A stretch of DNA of 61,304 nucleotides, taken from positions 1 to 61,304 of the forward strand of contig CALUNB010000007.1 of the NCBI GenBank assembly GCA_944321885.1, in the 5' to 3' direction. A program made the position numbers and the translations under genes. This DNA comes from an uncultured Bacteroidales bacterium (GTDB lineage Bacteria > Bacteroidota > Bacteroidia > Bacteroidales > P3). This document shows positions 44,571 to 53,146 of the stretch, piece by piece. Within the stretch, counting starts at the first letter, position 1. Each line of letters starts with the position of its first letter. A model generated the notes under the pieces. It did not search any database and was not told the origin of the DNA. It saw nothing but the letters and a program-made list of their open reading frames with translations.

Positions 44571-46139
44571 TTATTCACTCAGGTTCACGTAGTGCATATA
44601 CCGCTCATCGATTTCCCGGACGAACTCCACCGCCTCCCGTCCCCGGGCGTAACCGTTGCGTGAAGCCGGGTCCCTGTAATAGCGGGGATTGGATTTGAGC
44701 ATCATATAGGTTTCCACGTTTCCATACCAGATATTAGGGTCGGCCCCGTATTTCCGGGCCAGACGGCGGGCATCGAGGACATGGCCTAAGCCGATATTGT
44801 ACGAAGCCAAGGCGAAATAGACTTGTTCGTCTTCGGGAATGGAGTCGGGCAATGCCTTGTAAATGGATTTGATGAATTTGACCCCGGCCCGGATTTGGGC
44901 TTCTTCGGAAGAACGCAGGTCGAGTTTGTACTGTTTGGCCGTGGCGGGCATCATCTGCATCAGTCCGATGGCCCCCCGCTTCGATACCGCCTGGGGATTG
45001 AATTGGGATTCCTGGTAAATGAGCGAGGCGAGCAACCGCCAGTCCCAAGGAATGTCCGGACTGTATTTCTGGAGCAATTTGTCGAAAGGGGAAATCTGCC
45101 GGGACGGTACGAAACCGGTGGAGCGTGGCCTGCGGATACGGTGTACCGGTTTTTGGAAGAAACTGCTGTCTTCGGCATCCAAAACCCCTTCGCTGATCCA
45201 GAAGTTCCTCTGCTGCGTCCGGCGGAAGTCGCTTATCGAATCCATTTTCCGGAAGCCCGCTTCCACGCTGCGCACGGTCAGGTGCAAGGGCAGCTCATAA
45301 TATTTGTGGTAAAGGTAGGAAAGGGTCGGGGTCCCGGCCAAGGAATCTATCCAATGGTTGACTTGTTCCAACAGGCTGTCAGAATGTTTGTTCAATGCCC
45401 AGGCCACGGCTTGGGGAGGTCCTATGGCCAGTGAGGCGTCCAAGCGGGGGTGTTCCTTGGCAAAATGCAAGGCCTTGTTCGCGGAAGCTACCGTGTAAAG
45501 GATGTATCCCGAATCCACATCCAGCATCAGTTCCTCTTCCATGCGGTTTTCCGGGATGATTTGGATGGGGGGCGCGTTCCGGATGTCCCGGTTCAACGTC
45601 CTCAAGTTTTCTTCAAAGGAACTGTATTTGATGACATGGACACTCCGGCCTGCCAGTTGCTGGGGCGTTTCAACGTAGGCAAGGGTGTCTTCCAGGTATC
45701 GGCGTTTCCGTTGGACCAAGACCTGGGGAGTCTGGTAAAGGGGATGGCTGAATGTGAACATCCGTTTCCTCCGTTTGGAAACATTGAGGTTGGATGCCAC
45801 GATGTCCACTTCCTGTTCCCTCAAGTCTTTCAGCTGTTGAACCAGGTTTTCGCCGGGGATGATGACCAATTCCTTATGGGCGTGCCGGGCGAAACCTTCC
45901 AATAAATCCAGGTGGAAGCCCATGGGTTCGCCCCGGTAGAGGAAATAGTCGGTGGAATTGCTTTCAAGGGCGACCACGAGCTTGCCGTTCCGGGTCGGAT
46001 TTTCCGGAACAATGGTATTTTTGTTGTTAGGGGCAGGTTCTTGTTGCTTCTTGGGTTGGCAACTGCCTATGAGAAGGAAGAACGGGCAGAGGACCAAGAG
46101 GGAAACGAAGTGGTCAAGGTGCGGGATTCTTTGTAGCAT
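44571..46139 (-). CDS. mltF: MltF-like membrane-bound lytic murein transglycosylase
   Basis: This 522-residue lipoprotein (lipobox LLIGSC near residue 27) cuts peptidoglycan glycan strands. The N-terminal two-thirds is a type-3 periplasmic solute-binding-like regulatory domain. The C-terminal SLT domain has the catalytic Glu in SLIYQESQFNPQAVSKRGAI, then GLMQMMPATAKQYKL and ASYNIGLGHVLDAR. The fusion and length fit MltF. It overlaps the upstream HAD gene by 26 bases. Confidence 0.92.
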   Translation of the reverse strand: MLQRIPHLDHFVSLLVLCPFFLLIGSCQPKKQQEPAPNNKNTIVPENPTRNGKLVVALESNSTDYFLYRGEPMGFHLDLLEGFARHAHKELVIIPGENLVQQLKDLREQEVDIVASNLNVSKRRKRMFTFSHPLYQTPQVLVQRKRRYLEDTLAYVETPQQLAGRSVHVIKYSSFEENLRTLNRDIRNAPPIQIIPENRMEEELMLDVDSGYILYTVASANKALHFAKEHPRLDASLAIGPPQAVAWALNKHSDSLLEQVNHWIDSLAGTPTLSYLYHKYYELPLHLTVRSVEAGFRKMDSISDFRRTQQRNFWISEGVLDAEDSSFFQKPVHRIRRPRSTGFVPSRQISPFDKLLQKYSPDIPWDWRLLASLIYQESQFNPQAVSKRGAIGLMQMMPATAKQYKLDLRSSEEAQIRAGVKFIKSIYKALPDSIPEDEQVYFALASYNIGLGHVLDARRLARKYGADPNIWYGNVETYMMLKSNPRYYRDPASRNGYARGREAVEFVREIDERYMHYVNLSE

Positions 46140-46800
46140 GGGCTTCCGGTTTTAAGCGGCCTTCCTCATCGAAAAGGCTTGGCAGGTTGAAATCCGTGAG
46201 TTGGAAGGCCTGGAGGCCGGCTTTGCGGGCTCCTTCGATGTTTTCGGCCCGGTCGTCGATAAAGAGGCATTCCCCGGGGGGCATGCCGATATGTTCGCAT
46301 ACATGCTGGTAAATATGCGTTTCGGGCTTGTGCATTTTCAAGGCGTAGGAATAGAAAACCTGGTCGAAAAAGGATTCGAACGGGGGAAACCCTTCGGGCA
46401 GGAGCCTTTGCAAGAACTCCACATGGAGGGCGTTGGTGTTGCTCAGAAGATATAAACCGTAATGCCGTCGGATTTTTCCGAGCAGTTCCAGATGGGCGAC
46501 CGGAAGTCCGGCTATCATGGCGTTCCAAATATCGACCAAGGTCTGGCGTGCCGGGTATCCTTGGGGCAGAGCCGGGTTCGTTCGATGGAGGAAGCCTTGG
46601 AGGGAAGCGAGGAATTCTTCGCTTTCGAGCGAGCCGGTTTCGTACCGGGCAATGTCTTGGAAAAGAGGGTGCAGGGATTGTTCTTGGAACCGGGCGGCAT
46701 CCATGAAGCAGGCAATGCCGCGTTTGGTCCTTTCCTGGTCTATCTTGACAATGACATCCCCTAAGTCGAGGATGAGGGCTTTTATGTCTTTTGTTTCCAT
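46114..46800 (-). CDS. HAD-superfamily phosphatase (YihX-like)
   Basis: The start at 46800 gives METKDIKALILDLGDVIVKID, 228 residues. HAD motif I is LDLGDVIV, with Gly in place of the usual second-position residue group (DxGxV), as in the YihX/epoxide-hydrolase-like subgroup. Motif II is YLLSNTN, the Lys is in YALKMHKPETHIY, and motif III/IV is CLFIDDRAENIEGARKAGLQ. It probably dephosphorylates small sugar phosphates or FMN. It overlaps mltF, so they form an operon. Confidence 0.88.
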   Translation of the reverse strand: METKDIKALILDLGDVIVKIDQERTKRGIACFMDAARFQEQSLHPLFQDIARYETGSLESEEFLASLQGFLHRTNPALPQGYPARQTLVDIWNAMIAGLPVAHLELLGKIRRHYGLYLLSNTNALHVEFLQRLLPEGFPPFESFFDQVFYSYALKMHKPETHIYQHVCEHIGMPPGECLFIDDRAENIEGARKAGLQAFQLTDFNLPSLFDEEGRLKPEAHATKNPAP

Positions 46801-46950
46801 GGCTTTTGTTTTGGAGGGAACCTGTTTGCCGGGGCGGGACTTCCCGAACCGCCTTGGTTCTCCTATGGGCTTCCCGGCTTGGATATTCGAGGGCAAAGTT
46901 ATACATTTGCACCGTTTCCGGCAGGGGCTTTGGGTCGTTTTGCCGGGACA

Positions 46951-47024
46951 GGCCCCATAGCTCAGTCGGTTAGAGTAGGTGACTCATAATCATTTGGTCC
47001 TTGGTTCGAGCCCAAGTGGGGCCA
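46951..47024 (+). tRNA. tRNA-Met (anticodon CAU)
   Basis: A full cloverleaf: acceptor GGCCCCA with TGGGGCC, D-arm AGCTCAGTCGGTTAGAGTA, anticodon loop CTCATAA with CAT, and a T-arm containing GGTTCGAGCC. CCA is not encoded. The anticodon stem has two G-U pairs. The acceptor sequence fits elongator Met; a lysidine-modified Ile tRNA is the alternative. Confidence 0.9.
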
Positions 47025-47129
47025 CGGAAGGCAGTCTGTTCTTGCAGGCGGCCTTTTTTTGTTTCCGTGGAACCCATGTCCGGTAGTCCGGTGTTTTAGG
47101 ATCGTGGGAGTTTTCCCCCTTTGCTGGTG

Positions 47130-47271
47130 TTCGCTTTCGCGCAGTTTTATTCACGGCACGAAGATTTCCAAGGTGTCCATGAACCCGCTGCGCTCGGTTC
47201 TTCGTCTTGTGAGGCTGTGTCAAACAAGACTTTTGAAGGCATTTTCGGCGAAGCCGGATTACCCGTTATGA
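47130..47271 (+). repeat. Isolated module D copy and family-B-like scrap
   Basis: Bases 47130-47207 match module D of family A (TTCGCTTTCGCGCAG ... CTGCGCTCGGTTCT) outside any A element. Bases 47213-47271 start GGCTGTGTCA and end TTATGACACACC, an inverted pair like the family B termini. Confidence 0.55.
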
Positions 47272-47293
47272 CACACCTGTTTGATGGAAGGCT

Positions 47294-47706
47294 TAGAATC
47301 TGTTTAAAATTTCTTACAATCCTGAAAAGGTTCGCTTACGCGCATCTTTATTCACGACGCAAAGAGTTTCAAGGTGTTCATGAACTCGCTGCGCTCGGTT
47401 CTCTGCCTCGGCCATGCTCAAGCAAGCTTGGCATGGCGCTCGGCTTAATCGAAAGGTTGAATTTTCAGGGAGCGGGTTCAGGATTTTGTTTGCCCATCGG
47501 GGGCTATTTCGGGTCTAGGTTGAGCGAAGCTCGAAGATAGCTTGGTCTCGGAGAAATCAAAGCAAGCATTGATTCCCCGCTCGACTTTCGCTATCGTTTG
47601 CGTTTTTCAGGTCAGATAGCTTGGCTATCCTCCTTTGAAAAACGCGGCGCCATCCCTCCAAATCCCCTCCCGATGGCCTAAACAAATAAATTTAAACAGC
47701 TTCTTA
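47294..47706 (+). repeat. Family A copy A6 (full form, ~413 bp)
   Basis: Left end TTAGAATCTGTTTAAAATTT, module D (about 47333-47457), middle block, module C (about 47525-47600), and right end TTTAAACAGCTTCTTA. It is nearly identical to A2. The final bases form the stop codon (TAA on the minus strand) of the next gene. Confidence 0.92.
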
Positions 47707-48480
47707 GTAGTAGGTGATAGAGTAATGGCTGTATACCTCGCCTGCGATGGATTCCGTGATCCGGGTCGGGATATCATTCCCTTCTTTGGTGTATTCGAAG
47801 CTACTCTGGTCAGGTGTGTGGTCTTTGCCGGGGCTTCGTTCGACAAGACGTATGGAGTACAATCCGCAGAATTTCTCGAAACCATAAAAATAAAGGTTTT
47901 CGTCCAACCCCCAGAAAAGCCCGCTCAGGTTGAGATTGCTTTTGTTTTCCTCGTTCAAGTAAGTGATGTCCCAGGACGAAGCCGAAATGCGGTTGTAGGA
48001 GGTCACTTGCCCGTTTTCCCAGTGGAGCTTGCAAATGGTGCTGCCGCTTATCGAATCCAACCTTCCATCAGGGAGATAATGGTAACTGCATTCGTAACGC
48101 CGGTCTCCCACTTGGCGGAAGCTTCCGGTAATCAAGCCGTTTTCGAGCGTGGCCCCGGCAGAGGGTTCCGGCGAATCCTCTTCATACACCAAAATACTGC
48201 CTTCTCCGATTTCAATCCGCCGGCTTTGGCGGAGGGTGTCGTGCATCACATACCATTGGACGTTTTCAATCCGGGTTAGTTCCCAATCCTCGGTATAAAA
48301 GAAGTGATAGCGGTCACCCCATCTTCCATCGGCTCCGTATTCCTCCAAGGTCCGGACGACACGTTTCCCCTCGGCATCGGTGGGAGGATCGTCATTGCGG
48401 GAAGAACAGGAGGCGGAGAAAGCCAGGATTCCGGACAGGATTCCGTGGGTAAAAATCTTTCCAATATTCGGGATTCTCAT
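47704..48480 (-). CDS. Hypothetical lipoprotein
   Basis: Started at 48480 (MRIPNIGKIFTHGILSGI); 48504 is an alternative eight codons upstream. A lipobox FSASC is near residue 25. The mature part of about 230 residues has repeated beta strands ending in Tyr-rich motifs (YHYLPDGRLDSISGS, WDITYLNEENKSNL, SFEYTKEGNDIPTRI). This resembles the RHS/DUF4595-like beta repeats of Bacteroidota lipoproteins. Function unknown. Its stop codon lies at the edge of repeat A6, so the natural C-terminus may have been changed. Confidence 0.7.
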   Translation of the reverse strand: MRIPNIGKIFTHGILSGILAFSASCSSRNDDPPTDAEGKRVVRTLEEYGADGRWGDRYHFFYTEDWELTRIENVQWYVMHDTLRQSRRIEIGEGSILVYEEDSPEPSAGATLENGLITGSFRQVGDRRYECSYHYLPDGRLDSISGSTICKLHWENGQVTSYNRISASSWDITYLNEENKSNLNLSGLFWGLDENLYFYGFEKFCGLYSIRLVERSPGKDHTPDQSSFEYTKEGNDIPTRITESIAGEVYSHYSITYY

Positions 48481-48544
48481 GTGTTCTTTTTTTGAGCCGG
48501 TCATGGTGGGAACTCTTTCAAAGCAAAATTTTTGAAGGCTTTTT

Positions 48545-48815
48545 GCGGTGTGTCGGGATAGGTGGGCTGCAAGGCGCTGGGAGTGGGAACGAAGGAGCGT
48601 ACTTGTGCTGCTTCGTAGCGGGTGCAGGCTTCGCCTTGGCAGAGCGCAAGCAAAAACTTGCCCTCAGTATCCAGCTTGCGCTGAGGTTCGTGACCGGGTT
48701 CGTGACCCGAAAGCCGTGCAAACCGGAAGCCAAGCCAAACCGACAGGTTTGAGTCGGGCCGGGGGAGCCTGTTTCGGGGAACCAAAGTAACGCAACAGCT
48801 TGCCTGTTATGGCAA
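48545..48815 (-). repeat. Family B element, copy B5 (long form, ~271 bp)
   Basis: Reads on the minus strand like B1: CAGGCAAGCTGTTGCGTTAC ... GAAACAGGCT ... GGTTTGGCTTGG ... CGTTCCCACTCCCAGCG, CCTTGCAGCCCACC, and the end ATCCCGACACACCGC. It is the longest copy. With its flanks it fills the 529-base gap between the lipoprotein and the P-type ATPase. Confidence 0.75.
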
Positions 48816-49009
48816 TCGTCCTGTAAAGATATTCGTTTTTTGTGATTCAAGCCCCGTTTTCTGATTCAAATACCCAACCCCCATCGGTTTCAGCCGTTTT
48901 TCTTGGGGATTGCAACCGGTTTGCAGGGGAAACTTGTTAACATTGCCAAGCTTTTAGGCGGGGCTGTTCGTCCAAGGTCCCGCTTTGTGGCTTCTTAAAA
49001 CAGGTACTC

Positions 49010-50947
49010 ATGGATACTTGGAAAAAATGGTGGCCCGAGGGGCTTTCCTTCCTCTTGCTTGTAGGTGGCTTGCTGCTCAAACGGTATTTGCCCGTTTGGG
49101 GTTCTCATGCTGCTTTGTCCTTGCTTTGGTTCGTGGTGGCTTACCTTCCGGTGGCTTGGCCGGTTTTCAGGGATGCTGCCAAAGCTTTTGCCAAGCGGGA
49201 TTTCTTTAACGAGTTTGTCTTGATGATTATCGCTTCGATAGGGGCTTTCTTCATCGGCGAGTACCCGGAAGCCGTGGCGGTCATGCTGTTTTATGCCATC
49301 GGGGAGAAGCTGCAGGAAGGAGCCGTGGAAAAGTCGCGGCGGAACATCCGGGAACTTTTGGAAGCGCATCCGGACAAGGTGAGGGTCTTGCGGAACGGGG
49401 AATATGTTGAAACCCGTCCGGAAGAGGTGGAACCGGGCGAGGTCGTGGAGGTGGCGGTGGGAGAAAAAATCTGTTTGGACGGGCTGTTGTTGGATGATTC
49501 GGCTTCCTTGGATTCGGCGGCTTTGACAGGTGAAAGTTTGCCGCGTTTCTTGCAGAAAGGGCAAGAAATCCCAGCCGGTTGCATCGTGCTGGACCATCGG
49601 ATTCGTTTGGAAGTGCTGCGGCCCTATGCTTCGAGCGCTTTGGCAAAAATGGCCCGGATGGTGGAAGAGGCTGCCAAACGCAAGGCGCCTACCGAGATGT
49701 TCTTGCGCCGCATCGCCCGGATTTATACGCCGGTAGTCATGGGGCTGGCGGTCTTGGTGCTGGCGGTTCCGGCCTTGGTTTCCCTGTCCGGCTCCTATGT
49801 CTATGATTTCTCCACCTGGCTTTACCGGGCTTTGGTGTTTTTGGTCATTTCCTGTCCTTGCGCCTTGGTGGTAAGCATTCCTTTGACCTATTTCGCCGGT
49901 ATCGGCATGGCTTCGCGCCGAGGCATCCTTTTCAAGGGAGGGAACGGTTTGGATGCGGCTTTGAACGTGGATTCTGTCGTGTTCGACAAGACGGGAACCT
50001 TGACACAAGGTAATTTCTCGGTTTGCCGGGTTTTTGTGGCAGAGGGGGAAGACCGGTTTGCCATGCTTTCGGCTTTGGCTTCGGTGGAGAGCGCCAGCCG
50101 GCATCCCTTGGCTTCGGCCATCGTGGAGCATGCCCGGAAGGAGCAGGTTCCTTTGATTCCGGTAGGCGAGGTGGAAGAAAAGGCAGGTTGGGGCGTGCGG
50201 GCGGAATTCGGAAAAGAAGTCCGGGAAGCGGGGAAAATACGGGGGGCCGGGCCGGGTTTCCGGCAAGTTATGGCCGGGTCGGCTGCCTGGCTGCAAGCTT
50301 GTGGGATTGAAGTTCCTGAAAAAGAAATGCTTTCGGCACAGACGGTGGTTTTTTGCGCCGTGGACGGGCGCTTTGCCGGAGGGGTGGAGTTGGCCGATTT
50401 GCCCAAGACCGAGGCCGTCCAGGCAATCCGGGATTTGAAAGATATGGGAATCCGGCCTTTGGCGGTGCTTTCCGGAGACCATGCCCGGGTGGTGGAGGCA
50501 TTGGCTTCGCATTTGGGTATTGAAAAGGCATACGGTGGCCTGTTGCCCGAAGATAAGGTTGTATATTTGCAGGAGTTCAGCCGGGAGGGCCATCATGTGG
50601 CTTTCGTGGGGGATGGTATCAACGATTCCCCGGTACTGGCTTCCAGTTCGTTGGGTATTGCCATGGGCGGTGCGGGAAGCGATGCGGCCATAGAAACGGC
50701 GGATGTGGTCTTGCAGACCGACCGTCTGGACGCCCTTCCCATGGTCTTCCGTGTGGCCCGCCGGACACGCCGGACGGTTTGGCAGAACGTGGTCTTGGCT
50801 TTCGGTATCAAGATTCTGGTCATGGTGCTGGGCTTGTTCGACATCGCTTCGCTTTGGATGGCTGTCTTTGCCGATTCGGGCGTGGCTTTGTTGGCGGTGC
50901 TGAACTCGGTCCGCGGTGTATGGATGGGGAAAGGGAGGAAGGGATGA
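49010..50947 (+). CDS. Heavy-metal P1B-type ATPase lacking the N-terminal metal-binding domain
   Basis: This 645-residue exporter has about eight membrane segments. The metal-selecting CPC motif is in ISCPCALVVSIP near residues 282-284, the phosphorylation site is DKTGTLTQG near residue 326, SRHPLASAI follows, and the hinge is VGDGINDSPVL. CPC together with the C-terminal DSGVALLAVLNSVR suggests Zn/Cd/Pb export (ZntA-like). There is no GMTCxxC domain; the protein begins directly with the first helices. A Fur-family gene follows 28 bases on, which supports metal control. Confidence 0.93.
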   Translation: MDTWKKWWPEGLSFLLLVGGLLLKRYLPVWGSHAALSLLWFVVAYLPVAWPVFRDAAKAFAKRDFFNEFVLMIIASIGAFFIGEYPEAVAVMLFYAIGEKLQEGAVEKSRRNIRELLEAHPDKVRVLRNGEYVETRPEEVEPGEVVEVAVGEKICLDGLLLDDSASLDSAALTGESLPRFLQKGQEIPAGCIVLDHRIRLEVLRPYASSALAKMARMVEEAAKRKAPTEMFLRRIARIYTPVVMGLAVLVLAVPALVSLSGSYVYDFSTWLYRALVFLVISCPCALVVSIPLTYFAGIGMASRRGILFKGGNGLDAALNVDSVVFDKTGTLTQGNFSVCRVFVAEGEDRFAMLSALASVESASRHPLASAIVEHARKEQVPLIPVGEVEEKAGWGVRAEFGKEVREAGKIRGAGPGFRQVMAGSAAWLQACGIEVPEKEMLSAQTVVFCAVDGRFAGGVELADLPKTEAVQAIRDLKDMGIRPLAVLSGDHARVVEALASHLGIEKAYGGLLPEDKVVYLQEFSREGHHVAFVGDGINDSPVLASSSLGIAMGGAGSDAAIETADVVLQTDRLDALPMVFRVARRTRRTVWQNVVLAFGIKILVMVLGLFDIASLWMAVFADSGVALLAVLNSVRGVWMGKGRKG

Positions 50948-50975
50948 AAAGACGTTTATTGAGAAGGAGGAAGTT

Positions 50976-51485
50976 ATGAAGGACAAGGTTTTGGAGGATA
51001 TTCCATTTGGTCTTGCGCGGGAGGCGGGTCCAGAGGATTCTTCGAGGCCGGGCAGGGCTGCAAGCCTGTTGAGCGAGGAACTTTTGGAGCGCAAGGGCGT
51101 GAAACCGACGGCCATGCGTTTGTTGGTCTTGAAGGCCTTGGCGGCACAACAGGAACCGGTGGCGCTTTCCGATTTGGAAAGTTGTTTGGAAACGGTGGAC
51201 AAGTCCACGATTTTCCGCGCCCTGACCTTGTTTTTGGAACATCATGTGGTCCACGCTTTCGAAGATGGGAGCGGGATTCTGAAATACGAGCTTTGCCATA
51301 ACCCGGATGGTTGTTCGGTGGACGACATGCACATCCATTTTTATTGCATGCGTTGCCATCGGACCTTGTGCCTGCCATCGGTCCGGATTCCAATCATCGA
51401 GTTGCCGGAAGGCTTTGAGATGGAAAGCGTGAATTATATGGTCAAAGGGCTTTGCCCTCATTGCAAAAAAAGCGGTGGTGCGTGA
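50976..51485 (+). CDS. Fur-family metal-responsive repressor
   Basis: The start at 50976 follows AAGGAGG. The 169-residue protein has an N-terminal extension of about 35 residues, then the winged helix (KPTAMRLLVLKALAAQQEPVA, DKSTIFRALTLF). The dimer domain has HIHFYCMRCHRTLCLPS and GLCPHCKK, two CxxC pairs for structural zinc. Next to a Zn/Cd exporter, a zinc-sensing role is likely. The last residues (GGA) and the stop codon are encoded by the mini-repeat B6. Confidence 0.9.
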   Translation: MKDKVLEDIPFGLAREAGPEDSSRPGRAASLLSEELLERKGVKPTAMRLLVLKALAAQQEPVALSDLESCLETVDKSTIFRALTLFLEHHVVHAFEDGSGILKYELCHNPDGCSVDDMHIHFYCMRCHRTLCLPSVRIPIIELPEGFEMESVNYMVKGLCPHCKKSGGA

Positions 51486-51517
51486 TAATGGGGAGTCACC
51501 CATTCTGACGCACCGCC
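51474..51517. repeat. Family B mini-copy B6 (44 bp hairpin)
   Basis: GGTGGTGCGTGATAATGGG at 51474-51492 and the inverted CCCATTCTGACGCACCGCC at 51499-51517 leave a 6-base loop. It overlaps the end of the fur-like gene and supplies its stop codon. A second hairpin without T-run, GATTCCGGG with CCCGGAATC, lies at 51565-51598. Confidence 0.8.
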
Positions 51518-51623
51518 GGGTAGGTCAAAAGGTTTACTTTTGATACGGATTTTTTGATTTGAGGGATTCCGGGAAAGCGTTTCGCGCTCCCCGGAATCTT
51601 GGAAAAGACGGCTGTTGGATTAT

Positions 51624-51909
51624 CAGAAGCTGTTTAAATTGATTTGTTTAGGCCATCGGGAGGGGATTTGGAGGGATGGCGCCGCGTTTTTCAAAGGAGG
51701 ATAGCCGAGCTATCTGACGTGAAAAAGGCAAACGATAGCGAAAGTCGAGCGGGGAAGCAAAGCTTGCTTTGATTTCTCCGAGACCAAGCTATCATCGAGC
51801 ATCGCTCAACCCAGACCCGAAATAGCCCCCGATGGGCAAACAAAATCCTGAAACCCTTCCCTGAAAATTCATTCTTTTCAGGATTGCAAGAAATTTTAAA
51901 CAGCTTCTC
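51624..51909 (-). repeat. Family A copy A7, reverse orientation (~285 bp)
   Basis: Begins CAGAAGCTGTTTAAATTGAT and ends GAAATTTTAAACAGCTTCT. It contains module C (about 51705-51800) and lacks module D. It sits 35 bases downstream of the aspC stop. Confidence 0.9.
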
Positions 51910-51943
51910 AGCGTCTTGTTGTCTTCGATTTCCAGCTCCGAAC

Positions 51944-53146
51944 TTATTGCAACTTGGCAACGGCTTCCTTGATGCGGCGGGCGCTTTCCATCAATTTTTC
52001 CTCGCTGGTGGCATAGGAAATACGGATGCTGTGCGGGTCGCCGAAGGAATCACCCCCTACCAAGGCCACATGGGCTTCATCGAGCAAGAAATTGGCCAAA
52101 TCGTCCCCGCAAGTGATTTCCTTGCCATTGAACTTCTTGCCAATCAAGGCTTCGATATTCGGGAAAATGTAGAAAGCACCGGTGGGAACATTTACTTTGA
52201 AACCGGGGATTTCACGCAGTTTCTCAATCATCATGTCGCGGCGTTTGCGGAACGTGGCCACCATGTGCTTGAGGTCTTCCGATTTCAAGGGGTCTTGCAT
52301 CAAGGCTGCGACCGAAGCCTTCTGGGCGATGGAGGAAGCCGCCGAGGTCATTTGGCCTTGGATTTTGCTGCAAGCCGCTGCGATTTCGGAAGGTGCGGCG
52401 ATATAACCGATACGCCATCCGGTCATGGCATAGCCCTTTGAAACCCCGTTCATGATAATGACGCGGGCCTTGATTTCTTCAAATTGGGCCAAGCTTTCGA
52501 ACTTGCTTTCAAACACAATGTATTCGTAAATTTCGTCCGAAAGGATGTACACATCGGGATGTTTTACCAGGACATCGGCTAAAGCTTTGAGTTCTTCGCG
52601 GCTGTAAACCATGCCTGTGGGGTTGCTGGGACTGTTGAAGATTACCAATTTGGTTTTGGGTGTAATGGCCGCTTCCAGTTTCTCAGGCGTGATTTTGAAA
52701 TCGTCTTCAATACCGGCACGGACCAAGACGGGAATCCCTTCCACGAACTTGACCATTTCAGGGTATGAAACCCAGCAGGGAGCCGGGATGACCACTTCGT
52801 CGCCTGGGTTTATCATGGCCAGAAGCACGTTGATAATGGCGTGTTTACCTCCATTGGAAACAACGATTTGGTCGGGCGAGTAGGTAAGCTTGTTGTCCCG
52901 CGTGAGCTTGGCGCAGATGGCTTTCCGCAAATCGGCATAGCCGGGAACCGGAGGATAATGGGTGAAATTGTTGTTGATGGCATCGATACCGGCTTGCTTG
53001 ATGACCATGGGCGTGTCGAAATCAGGTTCACCCACGCTGAGGTTGATGACATCGATGCCCTTTTCCTGCATTTCACGGCTTCTTTTGCTCATGCCCAAGG
53101 TGGCAGAGGGCGCCATTTCAAGCACACGTTTTGCTAATACTGACAT
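51944..53146 (-). CDS. aspC: Class I aminotransferase, aspartate aminotransferase-like
   Basis: The start at 53146 gives MSVLAKRVLEMAPSATLGMS; the longer frame adds a Pro-rich, unlikely N-terminus. At 400 residues it matches the Ib subgroup of aspartate aminotransferases. INLSVGEPDFDTP, FNSPSNPTGMVYSREEL, SDEIYEYIVF and the PLP lysine in NGVSKGYAMTGWRIGYI (about residue 240) are present. A -7-like TATATTTG lies on the minus strand at 53261-53254. Confidence 0.92.
   Translation of the reverse strand: MSVLAKRVLEMAPSATLGMSKRSREMQEKGIDVINLSVGEPDFDTPMVIKQAGIDAINNNFTHYPPVPGYADLRKAICAKLTRDNKLTYSPDQIVVSNGGKHAIINVLLAMINPGDEVVIPAPCWVSYPEMVKFVEGIPVLVRAGIEDDFKITPEKLEAAITPKTKLVIFNSPSNPTGMVYSREELKALADVLVKHPDVYILSDEIYEYIVFESKFESLAQFEEIKARVIIMNGVSKGYAMTGWRIGYIAAPSEIAAACSKIQGQMTSAASSIAQKASVAALMQDPLKSEDLKHMVATFRKRRDMMIEKLREIPGFKVNVPTGAFYIFPNIEALIGKKFNGKEITCGDDLANFLLDEAHVALVGGDSFGDPHSIRISYATSEEKLMESARRIKEAVAKLQ

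Noticed and set aside
46990..47223. Open frame on the minus strand ending in LGLEPRTK
   Set aside because: It reads through the tRNA-Met gene; this peptide is a well-known false protein from antisense tRNA sequence.
51565..51598. Terminator after the Fur-like gene
   Set aside because: A strong GATTCCGGG/CCCGGAATC hairpin is present but no T-run follows on either strand, so I do not call it an intrinsic terminator.
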